Source: DASUMF01 sp040510575
Lineage (GTDB): Bacteria; Actinomycetota; Acidimicrobiia; IMCC26256; DASPTH01
Assembly: GCA_040510575.1 (NCBI GenBank)
Contig: JBEVIU010000091.1
Coordinates: 1 to 26,051, forward strand
Length of the DNA: 26,051 nt
Reading direction: 5' to 3'
Each line of letters begins with the position of its first letter. Position 1 is the first letter of the stretch. Under the pieces are notes generated by a model, which worked only from the letters and a program-made list of their open reading frames with translations, had not been told where the DNA came from and ran no database searches. Positions 15,145-22,745 of the stretch are shown here, one piece after another. The translations under genes were made by a program, and so were the position numbers.

Positions 15145-16566
15145 TCAGCCGACCCCGAGGCGTTCGTTGTAGTCCTTGATCTGATCGGTGGCGTTCGACG
15201 CGGCCGTCTTGAGCGCCGCGTCCGGAGCAGTGCCGTTGAGGAACATGTCGTTCTCGCCGTCGCGCACCGCGTTGCGCACCCCCACGTAGTTCCCGATCAC
15301 CGAGCCGGCGGTCGCCGCGCTCACCGGGCCCTCGAGGAGCTGGTCGTACGCGACCTTGTAGTACGGGTTCTGGGCCCAGAAGTCCTGCATGGTCTTGCTC
15401 TGCGCGGCGCTCTTGCGGATCGGGACGTAGCCGGTGCCCACGGCCCAGGTCGCCTGAGACTTCGCGTCGTCGAGGAACTTCTCCCACTGCCACGACGCTG
15501 CCTGCTTCTCGGGTGACGACTTGTTCACGATGTAGAGCGCGCCGCCGCTCACGAGCACGCCGCCCTTGCCGGTGACGAGCCCCGGCATCGGGGCGACGCC
15601 GATCTCGACGTTGGGGTAGCCCCCACCACCGAGCACGGCGGTGATCGTCCCGAGCGACGCGCTGGTGTCGATCGTCATCGCGTGGTTGCCCGAACCGATC
15701 CCGAGCAGGTTGTCGAAGTTCCCCGAACCGAGGTCGGAGTTGGTGGCGGCGAGCCCGTCGCCCACCATCCCGCCGAGCCAGCTGAAGATCTGCTTGCCGG
15801 TCGAGCTGTTGAGCACCGAGGCCGTGGTGCGGCCCTTGCGACCGTTCGACTGGTTCACGAACAACTTGTTCGAGAGGCCGAGCCAGTGCTCGACGTAGCC
15901 GGGCTCGAGCTTCAACGCGAAGGGCGCGCCGTTCACCACGCCGGCGGCCTTGAGCTTCTCTGACGCGGTGCGGACCTCGTCGAGGGTCGTCGGCGGCTTC
16001 TCCGGGTCGAGCCCGGCCGCCGTGAAGTTCTTCTTGTTGTAGTAGAGGACCGGCCCCGACGTGTTGAACGGCATCGCGTACTGCTGGCCGTCGACGGTGA
16101 AGTAGCTCACGACACGCGGCAGGTAGTCGGAGAAGCTGTACTTGTCGGCCTTGGCGCACACGCCCGACGGCACGATGCTGCCCGTGTCGATCATCTGCTG
16201 CTGCTCGGTCTCCTGCAGCTGGACGACATCGGGCAGCTCACCGGTCTCCAGGCCGGCCTTGTACTTCTGGAAGGTGGCGGCGTAGTCGATCTGGTTGACG
16301 AGGTTGACCTTCACGTCGGACTGCGACGAGTTGAACTGATCGGCGAGTGCCTGCAGCGCCTTCTCGTTCTGTTGTGGCATCGAATGCCACATGGTGATCT
16401 CCACCGGCTTCTTCGCCTTCTTCAGCGCGTTGAGCGGACACGACGTGGAGGTCTGCGCCTCTGCGCCCGGCGCCGCCGCCACGACCAGGCCGCCCACGGC
16501 CACGCTCGCGGCCACGATCACGGCAAGCCACATCCCTGTCAGCTTCTGCATCATGGGCGACATCAT
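15145..16566 (-). CDS. ABC importer substrate-binding protein, UgpB/CUT1-like
   Basis: This 473-residue extracellular solute-binding protein captures the cargo for the neighbouring permeases. After a signal sequence (hydrophobic 13-33, probable cleavage after AEA near 37) comes ITMWHSMPQQNEKALQALADQF (58-79), a phrase typical of UgpB-type sn-glycerol-3-phosphate binders. MPFNTSGPVLYYNK, GGALYIVNKSSPEKQ and the C-terminal GNYVGVRNAVRDG are usual for the family-1 fold. There is no lipobox cysteine at the expected point, unusual for an actinobacterial binding protein, so how it stays at the membrane is unclear. Its ATG (16566) follows the permease stop by three bases. A sugar rather than glycerol phosphate is still possible. 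Confidence 0.92.
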   Translation of the reverse strand: MMSPMMQKLTGMWLAVIVAASVAVGGLVVAAAPGAEAQTSTSCPLNALKKAKKPVEITMWHSMPQQNEKALQALADQFNSSQSDVKVNLVNQIDYAATFQKYKAGLETGELPDVVQLQETEQQQMIDTGSIVPSGVCAKADKYSFSDYLPRVVSYFTVDGQQYAMPFNTSGPVLYYNKKNFTAAGLDPEKPPTTLDEVRTASEKLKAAGVVNGAPFALKLEPGYVEHWLGLSNKLFVNQSNGRKGRTTASVLNSSTGKQIFSWLGGMVGDGLAATNSDLGSGNFDNLLGIGSGNHAMTIDTSASLGTITAVLGGGGYPNVEIGVAPMPGLVTGKGGVLVSGGALYIVNKSSPEKQAASWQWEKFLDDAKSQATWAVGTGYVPIRKSAAQSKTMQDFWAQNPYYKVAYDQLLEGPVSAATAGSVIGNYVGVRNAVRDGENDMFLNGTAPDAALKTAASNATDQIKDYNERLGVG

Positions 16567-16569
16567 GGC

Positions 16570-17439
16570 CTAACCCTTGACCGCACCTGCGGTCAGGCCC
16601 CGCACCAGTTGCTTCTGGAAGGCGAGCAGGAGGATCACGAGCGGCACCACAGCGATGATCGCGCCCGCGAAGGTCACGTTGATGTCCTGGATCGACAGGC
16701 CCCTGAGCTGCTTCAACCCGATCTGCACCGTGCGGTACTCGTCGTCGCGGGTGACGAGCAGCGGCCACAGGTACTGGTTCCAGGCTCCCAAGAACGCGAA
16801 CACGGTGAGCGCGGCGACGGCCGGTCGGGCAAGCGGCACCGCGACGCGGGCCATGAACCGCCAGTGCCCGTAGCCGTCGAGGGATGCGGCGTCCTGCAGA
16901 TCGTGCGGCAGGGTGAGGAACGCCTGACGCATCAGGAACGCGCCGAACCCGGTGGCGAGGAACGGCACCGCGAGGCCTGCATAGCTGTTGAACCAGCCCA
17001 GGTCGGCGACGGTGGTGACGTTGGTGACGATCGTGACCTCGAACGGCACCATCAAGGTGGCGAGGAACACGACGAACAGCGTGCGCTTGAACGGGAACGT
17101 GAGGAACGCGAACGCGTAGCCGGCGAGCACCGCGGTGACGACCTGCCCCACCGTGATCAGGATCGTGACGATGAAGCTGTTCTTCAGGTACAGCCCCATG
17201 TTCCCGGCGTTCCACGCCTCCTGGTAGGAGCTCCACTGCGGGTCGGTCGGGAAGAACTTGGGCGGCTGCGCCGTGATCTGCTCGGGTCGCAGCAACGAGT
17301 CGACGACCGTGATGTAGATCGGGAACAACACGACCGCCGCGAGCACCGTGAGCAGCGTGTACTGCCCCACCTTCTTCAGTCGCCGCTTCCCGCGGCCCCC
17401 CGGCTCCGTGCCGGAACGGACAACAGGCTCAGCGCTCAT
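16570..17439 (-). CDS. ABC importer permease, UgpE/MalG-like
   Basis: The 289-residue inner-membrane protein has six predicted helices (first about 25-45, last about 258-277) and the EAA-type loop DAASLDGYGHWRFMARVAVP (about 183-202), which contacts the ATPase. The ending FQKQLVRGLTAGAVKG is the standard C-terminus of the MalG/UgpE permease class. The ATG at 17439 overlaps the end of the partner permease by 11 bp (ATGAGCGCTGA), and the binding-protein gene begins three bases after its stop. It forms the translocation pore with the 17429-18391 product. Confidence 0.95.
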   Translation of the reverse strand: MSAEPVVRSGTEPGGRGKRRLKKVGQYTLLTVLAAVVLFPIYITVVDSLLRPEQITAQPPKFFPTDPQWSSYQEAWNAGNMGLYLKNSFIVTILITVGQVVTAVLAGYAFAFLTFPFKRTLFVVFLATLMVPFEVTIVTNVTTVADLGWFNSYAGLAVPFLATGFGAFLMRQAFLTLPHDLQDAASLDGYGHWRFMARVAVPLARPAVAALTVFAFLGAWNQYLWPLLVTRDDEYRTVQIGLKQLRGLSIQDINVTFAGAIIAVVPLVILLLAFQKQLVRGLTAGAVKG

Positions 17440-18391
17440 ACGTGACCCTCCGCTCCAGCAGACGGATCTGCGCGAGCGCGAGCACGAGCGTGAGCATGAA
17501 GAGCGCGACCGCGAGCACCGCAGCCTTGCCCGGATCGTTGCCGAGCTCCGTGTAGATGAAGTAGGTGAGGACGTTCGTCTTCTTCAGCGGACCGCCCTGC
17601 GTGAGGAGGTCGATCTGACCGAAGGTCTGGAACGCAAAGATCGAGCCGATCACCACCGCGAAGAAGATCGTCGGCGAGAGCATCGGCAAAGTGACGTGCC
17701 AGAAGCGCGACCAGGCGCCCGCGCCGTCGACCCGCGCCGCTTCGAGCAACTCGTCGGGCACGCTCTGCAGCCCCGCCGACATCAAGATGAAGGTGAGCCC
17801 GAGGGTCTGCCAGATGGTGGTGACCGCGACCGCGGGCAGCGCCCACGTCGGGTTCTGGAGGATCGGCGGCGTGGTGGTGATCCCGAGCCACGGGAGCAGA
17901 CCGACCTGCGGGTTCATCAGCGTGCCGAAGATCACCGCGGCCACCGCCACGGAGGTCGCGACCGTCGACGAGAAGAACGTGCGGTACACCGCGATCCCGC
18001 GGAGCTGCTGGTGTGCGAGCACGGCGAGGCCGAGTCCGAGAGCGATCCCCACGGGGACGGTCATCACCGCGAACACGACCGTGGTGCGCAGGCTGTCGAG
18101 GAAGTCGGTGGAGCTGAGCACGTCGCGGTACTGGTCGAAGCCGACGTATCGCTTCGGCAACCCGGGGAACGGCGGGCTGCGGAAGAACCCGAGGTACACG
18201 TTGTGCACGAGCGGATAGAAGATGAAGACGCTGAAGATGACGAGCGACGGGCCGAGCAGGAGCGCCGCGAGCCCCGTCTCCTTGGCCTTCTTCGAGCGCA
18301 ACCACCCGGCCGGTGCAGGCTCGGGATCGGGCAGGCGTGGCGGCCCTGGCGGGCCAGGCGCGCCGGGAGCGGGTTCGACCGCGACGGTCAT
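17429..18391 (-). CDS. ABC importer permease, UgpA/MalF-like
   Basis: The 320-residue protein begins with a Pro/Gly/Ala-rich cytoplasmic tail of about 40 residues, then six helices (first about 46-68). The ATPase-contact loop is EAARVDGAGAWSRFWHVTLP, and the typical UgpA phrase FGQIDLLTQGGPLKKTNVL follows. The start ATG 18391 overlaps the ATPase stop as ATGA, so it is translationally coupled. It pairs with the downstream permease. The charged end RLLERRVTYER is usual for the class. Confidence 0.95.
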   Translation of the reverse strand: MTVAVEPAPGAPGPPGPPRLPDPEPAPAGWLRSKKAKETGLAALLLGPSLVIFSVFIFYPLVHNVYLGFFRSPPFPGLPKRYVGFDQYRDVLSSTDFLDSLRTTVVFAVMTVPVGIALGLGLAVLAHQQLRGIAVYRTFFSSTVATSVAVAAVIFGTLMNPQVGLLPWLGITTTPPILQNPTWALPAVAVTTIWQTLGLTFILMSAGLQSVPDELLEAARVDGAGAWSRFWHVTLPMLSPTIFFAVVIGSIFAFQTFGQIDLLTQGGPLKKTNVLTYFIYTELGNDPGKAAVLAVALFMLTLVLALAQIRLLERRVTYER

Positions 18392-19476
18392 CCGATCCTC
18401 GCGCCGCCGTCGGCATCGAACACGTGGACCGCGTCGAGCGCGGCGACGATGCTGACCGACTCGTCGGGTGCGGGCGCAGCGTCGTGCACCGCCTGGCGCA
18501 CGATCACGAGCTGGCCGTCGTCGAGGCGGCACGCGACGTGACGTTCGTGACCGAGCGACTCGACCGCGACCACCACGGCGCGCAGGCCGTCGGCACCGGA
18601 CCCGAAGCGGAGATCCTCCGGACGCGCGCCCACGACGACGTCGTGCACCTCGGCCGCGCGCACGGCGTGTGCGAGCGCGGTCGGCAACGGCACCCGTCCG
18701 CCGGGGAGCTCCGCGGCCACGCTCTCACCGTCGGCGACGATCGTGCCGGCGACGGTGTTCATCGGTGGGCTCCCGATGAAGCGCGCCACGAACAGGTTCG
18801 CGGGGCGCGAGTACACGTCTTGCGGCGGACCGACCTGTTGGAGCACGCCGCGCTCGAGGATCGCGATGCGATGCCCCATCGTCATCGCCTCGACCTGGTC
18901 GTGGGTGACGTAGAGCACGGTGGCCGAGAGGCGGCGTTGCAGCTCGACGAGCTCAGCGCGCGTCTGCACCCTGAGCTTCGCGTCGAGGTTCGACAGCGGC
19001 TCGTCCATCAGGAACGCCTGCGGACGGCGCACGATGGCGCGTGCCAGTGCAACCCGCTGGCGTTGCCCACCCGACAGCTGGGCGGGCTTGCGATCGAGCA
19101 ACTCGGTGAGGTCGAGGCTCTCGGCCGCATCCGCCACGAGGGTCCCCCGCTCGGCTGCACTGACCTTGCGTGAACGCAGCGGGAACTCGATGTTCTTGCG
19201 AACCGTCATGTGCGGGTACAGCGCGTAGCTCTGGAACACCATCGCGATGTCGCGGTCCTTCGGCTCTACGTGGGTCACCACGCGATCGCCGATGCAGATG
19301 GTGCCCTCGGTGGGTTGTTCGAGTCCCGCGATCATTCGCAGCGCGGTCGACTTGCCACAGCCCGACGGCCCGAGCAACACGAGGAATTCCTCGTCGGCGA
19401 CGCTCAGCGTGAGGTCGTCGACCGCGGTGGTGCCCTCGAAGCGTTTGCTCACATGGTCGAGCGCAATGCTGCCCAT
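18388..19476 (-). CDS. ABC importer ATPase, UgpC/MsmK/MalK-like
   Basis: The 362-residue ATPase powers the importer. It has Walker A GPSGCGKST (36-44), Q-loop FQSYALYPHM (81-90), signature LSGGQRQR (134-141), Walker B FLMDEPLSNLD (155-165) and H-loop VTHDQ. The last 125 residues are the OB-like regulatory domain of the MalK/UgpC class (GARPEDLRFG). A GGGAG lies four bases before the ATG. Here the ATPase comes first in the operon, ahead of both permeases and the binding protein; in such systems it can serve several importers. No transcription regulator is adjacent, apart from repeat and palindrome elements further upstream near DoxX. Confidence 0.97.
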   Translation of the reverse strand: MGSIALDHVSKRFEGTTAVDDLTLSVADEEFLVLLGPSGCGKSTALRMIAGLEQPTEGTICIGDRVVTHVEPKDRDIAMVFQSYALYPHMTVRKNIEFPLRSRKVSAAERGTLVADAAESLDLTELLDRKPAQLSGGQRQRVALARAIVRRPQAFLMDEPLSNLDAKLRVQTRAELVELQRRLSATVLYVTHDQVEAMTMGHRIAILERGVLQQVGPPQDVYSRPANLFVARFIGSPPMNTVAGTIVADGESVAAELPGGRVPLPTALAHAVRAAEVHDVVVGARPEDLRFGSGADGLRAVVVAVESLGHERHVACRLDDGQLVIVRQAVHDAAPAPDESVSIVAALDAVHVFDADGGARIG

Positions 19477-19527
19477 CGAGCTCCCTTCACGCTGGCACCT
19501 GCGCGGCCGCGACTCGCCGGCCCGTGC

Positions 19528-20052
19528 TCACGACGCGGCGTTGCGCTTCGGCGGCCGCCAGAACGTGGCCAGGAAGAGGGCGGAACCGAGGATCCCGATC
19601 CCCGCGGTGATGAGCAGCGCCTTGCCGGGATCGAAGGGGAAGGAGAAGTCGAGCGCGTTGTCGAGCGACCACTCCCCCGGCCCGACGGTGCCGAGGGTGA
19701 TGCACACCACCGCGACGGTGACGACGTACTCGTAGCCCTCCGTCTTCAGGTCGAGGAAGAACCCGTTCTTCAGGTGGTTCGTGATGAACGCGACGACCAT
19801 GAGTGAGCACACGCCCCCGTACGCAAGCGGCGTGAAGAAGCCGAGCACGAGCAGCGCCGGGAGGGCGAGCTCGGTGGCGGTGACGATCAGAGCGTGGATG
19901 GGGCCCGGCTTGAGGCCGAGGCTCTCGAACCAGTTCGCCATCCCGGGACCCGAGCGAACGGCCTTGAGGTGGCGCCACCCGTGCATGAAGATCACGATCG
20001 CGATCCACACACGTGACAACAGAAGCGCGAAGTCGAGCGAGTCGGGATACAC
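19528..20052 (-). CDS. DoxX-family membrane protein
   Basis: The 174-residue protein has four predicted helices (about 8-24, 55-76, 80-96 and 108-125, with a further hydrophobic C-terminal stretch near 145-163). It shows the DoxX pattern LLSRVWIAIVIFMHGWRHL, a central GLKPGP loop and LALPALLVLGFFTP. DoxX proteins are small quinone- or redox-linked membrane proteins whose exact reaction is poorly defined. The GTG start at 20052 has AGGAGG about nine bases upstream. It precedes the ABC importer operon by 51 bp and may share its transcript. Just upstream are three 11-bp tandem repeats and an inverted repeat. Confidence 0.85.
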   Translation of the reverse strand: MYPDSLDFALLLSRVWIAIVIFMHGWRHLKAVRSGPGMANWFESLGLKPGPIHALIVTATELALPALLVLGFFTPLAYGGVCSLMVVAFITNHLKNGFFLDLKTEGYEYVVTVAVVCITLGTVGPGEWSLDNALDFSFPFDPGKALLITAGIGILGSALFLATFWRPPKRNAAS

Positions 20053-20067
20053 GCGAGCCGTCCTCCT

Positions 20068-20100
20068 GGTCGTGCCTTGGTCGTGCCTCGGTCGTGCCGT
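20068..20100. repeat. Three 11-bp tandem repeats upstream of DoxX
   Basis: GGTCGTGCC recurs three times at 11-bp spacing (from 20068, 20079 and 20090), close to one helical turn apart. It sits just before the DoxX ribosome binding site and downstream of a TAGCGT box read on the minus strand, so it would be in the 5' leader. It looks like an iterated protein-binding site, though slippage could also explain it. Confidence 0.7.
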
Positions 20101-20108
20101 TGCTGGTT

Positions 20109-20134
20109 GTCGGCGCCAGGACGCTAGCGCCGAC
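20109..20134. terminator. GC-rich inverted repeat between the small Cys-rich gene and DoxX
   Basis: Perfect 8-bp arms GTCGGCGC (20109-20116) and GCGCCGAC (20127-20134) enclose a 10-base loop, directly after the minus-strand stop at 20141. No T tract follows. It could be a weak terminator, or, since it contains a minus-strand TAGCGT box, an operator over the DoxX promoter. Confidence 0.45.
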
Positions 20135-20140
20135 GCACGG

Positions 20141-20329
20141 TCACGCGCCGGAAGCGTGGCGGAGCTCGGGCACCAGGCCGGCCCGCGCCATCATGCGCAC
20201 GGCCCGCTCCTCCTCGACGTCGATGACGAGGGCCTCGCCGGGACAGCGGTTCACGATGAAGGTGACGACGCAGTCGGCGCACACCTCGGTGTCGCGCATC
20301 GCGCAGTCGGCACAGTCGACGGTGATCAT
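20141..20329 (-). CDS. Small Cys-rich protein, function unknown
   Basis: The 62-residue protein starts MITVDCADCAMRD and holds five cysteines: CADC (6-9), CADC (17-20) and Cys29 in NRCPG. The paired CxxC motifs could bind zinc or an iron-sulfur cluster. The rest, VIDVEEERAVRMMARAGLVPELRH, looks like a helix. No signal sequence or membrane segment is present. ATG 20329 has GGAG nine bases upstream, which favours it over the longer upstream frame that crosses the palindrome. It lies between two zinc-ribbon genes and DoxX. I do not recognise a named family. Confidence 0.7.
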   Translation of the reverse strand: MITVDCADCAMRDTEVCADCVVTFIVNRCPGEALVIDVEEERAVRMMARAGLVPELRHASGA

Positions 20330-20372
20330 GCGGGCAGCTCCGGGGACGATGAGGGGAAGGACACCCGGAGCA

Positions 20373-20388
20373 TCACACCCCGGTGTGA
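20373..20388. promoter_or_regulatory. Palindrome upstream of the small Cys-rich gene (possible operator)
   Basis: TCACACC-CC-GGTGTGA is a perfect 7-bp-arm palindrome 44 bp before the ATG at 20329. Just next to it, on the minus strand, GGTGTCACACC is a second, overlapping dyad, and another GGTGT occurs a few bases further. The half-site order is opposite to a CRP/GlxR site. It probably binds a dimeric regulator that I cannot name. Confidence 0.5.
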
Positions 20389-20419
20389 CACCTACCTCCA
20401 CCCCTCCTCACCGTTGGGG

Positions 20420-20647
20420 TCAGCTGTCGGCGGTCTCATCGTCGGTGACCTCGGCGATGCGGTCGCCCGTGGCCCCGCACCACACGCAGGTGACCTGCTC
20501 GACCCGGGCATCGAGCACCGATTCGTCTTCGACGGTGAGGTCACCGCCCACGCTGTAGTGATACAGCGCCTTGGTGCGTTGCGACGCGACCACGTCGAAC
20601 CGGGTGAGGTTGCCGCAGCCGGTGCAGCGATAGCGGGCTGCGCTCAT
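20420..20647 (-). CDS. Small zinc-ribbon protein, function unknown
   Basis: The 75-residue protein has two CxxC pairs, CTGC (8-11) and CVWC (54-57), framing an otherwise soluble domain, as in a zinc ribbon. The C-terminus is acidic (DDETADS). Its ATG overlaps the stop of the zinc-ribbon membrane protein gene as ATGA, so the two are translated together and may act together. No family name is recognised. Such ribbons bind RNA, DNA or protein partners; none can be chosen here. Confidence 0.8.
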   Translation of the reverse strand: MSAARYRCTGCGNLTRFDVVASQRTKALYHYSVGGDLTVEDESVLDARVEQVTCVWCGATGDRIAEVTDDETADS

Positions 20648-21273
20648 CGAGCGCGAGCTCGGCGTCGGGCCATGAACCAACGCCCACCTTCCACGAAGAG
20701 CTGCACGAGCAACGCGGTGACCAACGCCCAGACCGCGGCGAAGATCAACAGGCGCGCGTACCGTCCGGTGCCCTCGCCGACGAACACGTCGAGCAGGTCG
20801 TCCTTCTTCAGCAGGTCGAGCTGCAGCGCGGGCCAGGCCGTGACGAGCAGACCGAGCGGGACGGCCGCGATCCACGCGAGGATCCGCCACCACCAGCGGA
20901 CCTTGCGGGCCGGCGGCCCGTGCGGTGTCGGCGCGGTGTCGCGGCCCCGACGCGTCGGCGGCTCCGACTCGTCGGCATCGACCGCCGGCAACGTGGCCGT
21001 CGCGGTGGCCGACACGGTCGGCCCGACGGGAACCGACCCGTCTCGGCGTCGAGGCGGAGGGGCGGGCGCGGCGGCCGCACCGCTCCCGCCCGCAGATCCA
21101 CCTCGTGCCGGAGGCCTGGATGCGGAGGTAGTCGGCGTTGCGGCACGCGGAGTGACCGAGTCGGGCACCTTCAGGACCTGACCACAACGATCACAGCGGA
21201 ACGTACGCGTGTCGGGAATGGTGTCGAGCCGGTGGCGAGCGCCGCACGCGGGGCACTCGAGTGCTTGCGCCAT
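20644..21273 (-). CDS. Zinc-ribbon membrane protein, function unknown
   Basis: The 209-residue protein opens with a zinc ribbon (Cys7, Cys10, Cys27, Cys30 in CPAC and CDRC), followed by a low-complexity Pro/Ala/Thr/Ser region (about 40-120). Two hydrophobic helices follow (about 131-150 and 174-194), and the C-terminus is very basic (RRRARAR). The ribbon and both ends are probably cytoplasmic. Its ATG shares one base with the trpD stop (TGATG), and its stop overlaps the next zinc-ribbon gene, so all three are coupled. There is no sign that it takes part in tryptophan synthesis. It resembles the loose class of zinc-ribbon sensor-like membrane proteins. Confidence 0.82.
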   Translation of the reverse strand: MAQALECPACGARHRLDTIPDTRTFRCDRCGQVLKVPDSVTPRAATPTTSASRPPARGGSAGGSGAAAAPAPPPRRRDGSVPVGPTVSATATATLPAVDADESEPPTRRGRDTAPTPHGPPARKVRWWWRILAWIAAVPLGLLVTAWPALQLDLLKKDDLLDVFVGEGTGRYARLLIFAAVWALVTALLVQLFVEGGRWFMARRRARAR

Positions 21274-22322
21274 CAGGCCTCGCCCGCTTCGCGTGCAGCC
21301 ACGCTGACGCGCACGAAGGCGTCGAGCGTCGCGGCCGCGCGCCCGTCGTCGAGGATCGCGCGGGCGAGCTGGACGCCGTCGCCCAGGTCGTCGACCAGAT
21401 CGGCCACCGACAGGGCCGCCGCCGCGTTGAGGGCCACGATGTCGCGAATCGGGCCCGACGCACCGGCGAACGTCTTGTGCACCACGTCGGCATTCCCCGC
21501 GGCGTCGCCGCCGGCGAACGCCCCGTGTTCGGCGTAGGGGATGCCGTAGTCGGCGGGGTCGACGTCGAACACCCGCACCTCGCCATTGCGCAGCTCGTGC
21601 ACGCTCGAGGTGGTCGTGACCGTGAGCTCGTCGAGCCCGTCGTGCCCGTAGAACACGAGGGCGCGCTCCGAGCCGAGCTCGGCCAGCGCCCCGACGACGC
21701 GCTCGGCCATCGCCGGATCGGACACGCCGATGACCTGGTGACGCACACCGGCGGGATTGGCCAGTGGACCGAGGAAGTTGAACGTGGTCGGCGTACCGAG
21801 CTCCCGGCGCACGGGAGCTGCGAAGCGCATCGCCGAGTGGAACCGCTGCGCGAAGCAGAAGCCGATGCCGGCCTCCCGCACGCAGCGCGCAACGCCGACC
21901 GGACCGAGGTCGATGACCACACCGAGTGCTTCGAGCACGTCGGTCGAGCCGCACTGGGACGACGCCGCGCGACCGCCGTGCTTCGCGACCGGTGCACCGG
22001 CCGCGGCGGCGACGAGCGCAGCCATGGTCGAGACGTTCACAGTCCCGGCGCGGTCGCCACCGGTGCCGCAGGTGTCGATCGGCGGACGATCGAGGCCGCT
22101 GAGATCGACTCGCTCGGCGAAGCTGAGCATCGTGCGCACGAGTGTCGCGAGCTCCGCCGGGGTCTCGCCCTTCGCGCGCAGCGCGACCGCGAATCCAGCG
22201 ATCTGCGCGTCGGTCGCCTCGCCCGCGAGGATCGTTGACATCGCGCGCTCCACCACGTCGACCGGGAGGTCCTCGCGTCGGAGCAAGCGCCCGATCGCGT
22301 CGGGCCAGAGCGTGGCGGTCAT
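21273..22322 (-). CDS. trpD: Anthranilate phosphoribosyltransferase
   Basis: The 349-residue enzyme joins anthranilate and PRPP, the second step of tryptophan synthesis. Marks are CGTGGDRAGTVNVST (about 86-100), the PRPP loop, then KHGGRAASSQCGSTDVLEALG (about 115-135) and NFLGPLANPAG, all family standards. The helical N-domain (1-70) is complete. No other trp gene is in the window. ATG 22322 has TATCCT eight bases before it and no spaced ribosome binding site, so the mRNA is probably leaderless. It is coupled by a one-base overlap to a zinc-ribbon membrane protein gene. Confidence 0.96.
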   Translation of the reverse strand: MTATLWPDAIGRLLRREDLPVDVVERAMSTILAGEATDAQIAGFAVALRAKGETPAELATLVRTMLSFAERVDLSGLDRPPIDTCGTGGDRAGTVNVSTMAALVAAAAGAPVAKHGGRAASSQCGSTDVLEALGVVIDLGPVGVARCVREAGIGFCFAQRFHSAMRFAAPVRRELGTPTTFNFLGPLANPAGVRHQVIGVSDPAMAERVVGALAELGSERALVFYGHDGLDELTVTTTSSVHELRNGEVRVFDVDPADYGIPYAEHGAFAGGDAAGNADVVHKTFAGASGPIRDIVALNAAAALSVADLVDDLGDGVQLARAILDDGRAAATLDAFVRVSVAAREAGEA

Positions 22323-22330
22323 CTCCGAGG

Positions 22331-22336
22331 AGGATA
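22331..22336 (-). promoter_or_regulatory. -10 box of trpD (leaderless)
   Basis: Read on the minus strand this is TATCCT, eight bases before the trpD ATG. The distance places the transcription start at or next to the A of the start codon. Confidence 0.6.
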
Positions 22337-22398
22337 CCGAAGGCCCCTCGCCCCAGTCGGCCGGGAGCGGGCGGGAACGGCTGGAAACGGGGATGCGG

Positions 22399-22635
22399 TC
22401 AGGCGGTCTTGCGACGCTGACGCACGACACGGCGACGTTCGCGCTCGCTCAGGCCGCCCCACACACCCTGCTTCTCGCGGGCAGTGATCGCGTACTCGAG
22501 GCATGGTTCACGCACTGGGCACACCATGCAGATCGCCTTTGCCGGCTCAGCAGCCTCGTCGGCGTCGGCCGGCGGGTGGAACAACTCGGGGTCGGCCCCG
22601 AGGCAGCGGGCGTACTGACGCCATTGCGTGGTCAT
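22399..22635 (-). CDS. WhiB-family iron-sulfur transcription regulator
   Basis: The 78-residue protein has the four cluster-binding cysteines of WhiB proteins (Cys11, Cys36, Cys39, Cys45; C-x24-CxxC-x5-C). The turn GVWGGLSERERR (57-68) and a basic C-terminus RRVVRQRRKTA follow. WhiB proteins carry a redox- or NO-sensitive [4Fe-4S] cluster and act by binding the housekeeping sigma factor; they are found in actinobacteria and their phages. The chromosomal setting argues against phage origin. The subtype (WhiB1, WhiB2 and so on) cannot be decided. No clear ribosome binding site or TANNNT box is seen upstream, so ATG 22635 is the best but not the only start. trpD begins 76 bp downstream on its own promoter. 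Confidence 0.95.
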   Translation of the reverse strand: MTTQWRQYARCLGADPELFHPPADADEAAEPAKAICMVCPVREPCLEYAITAREKQGVWGGLSERERRRVVRQRRKTA

Positions 22636-22732
22636 GCAGAGTGCTTCGGCCCGTGGCGGGGCTCGCCTGAGAGCGAAATCCCAGAGCCCGCGACCGGCGT
22701 GGGCGAAGGCCGGGACGCCGATGTGCGGCCCG

Positions 22733-22738
22733 TAGGAT
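22733..22738 (+). promoter_or_regulatory. -10 box of the exchanger gene (leaderless)
   Basis: TAGGAT ends seven bases before GTG 22746. It contains part of an in-frame ATG (22737), so a start at that ATG would lie upstream of the transcript. This favours GTG 22746. Confidence 0.6.
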
Positions 22739-22745
22739 GCCGCTG

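Noticed and set aside
20373..20388. CRP/GlxR binding site
   Set aside because: The half-sites are in the reverse order (TCACA-N6-TGTGA rather than TGTGA-N6-TCACA).
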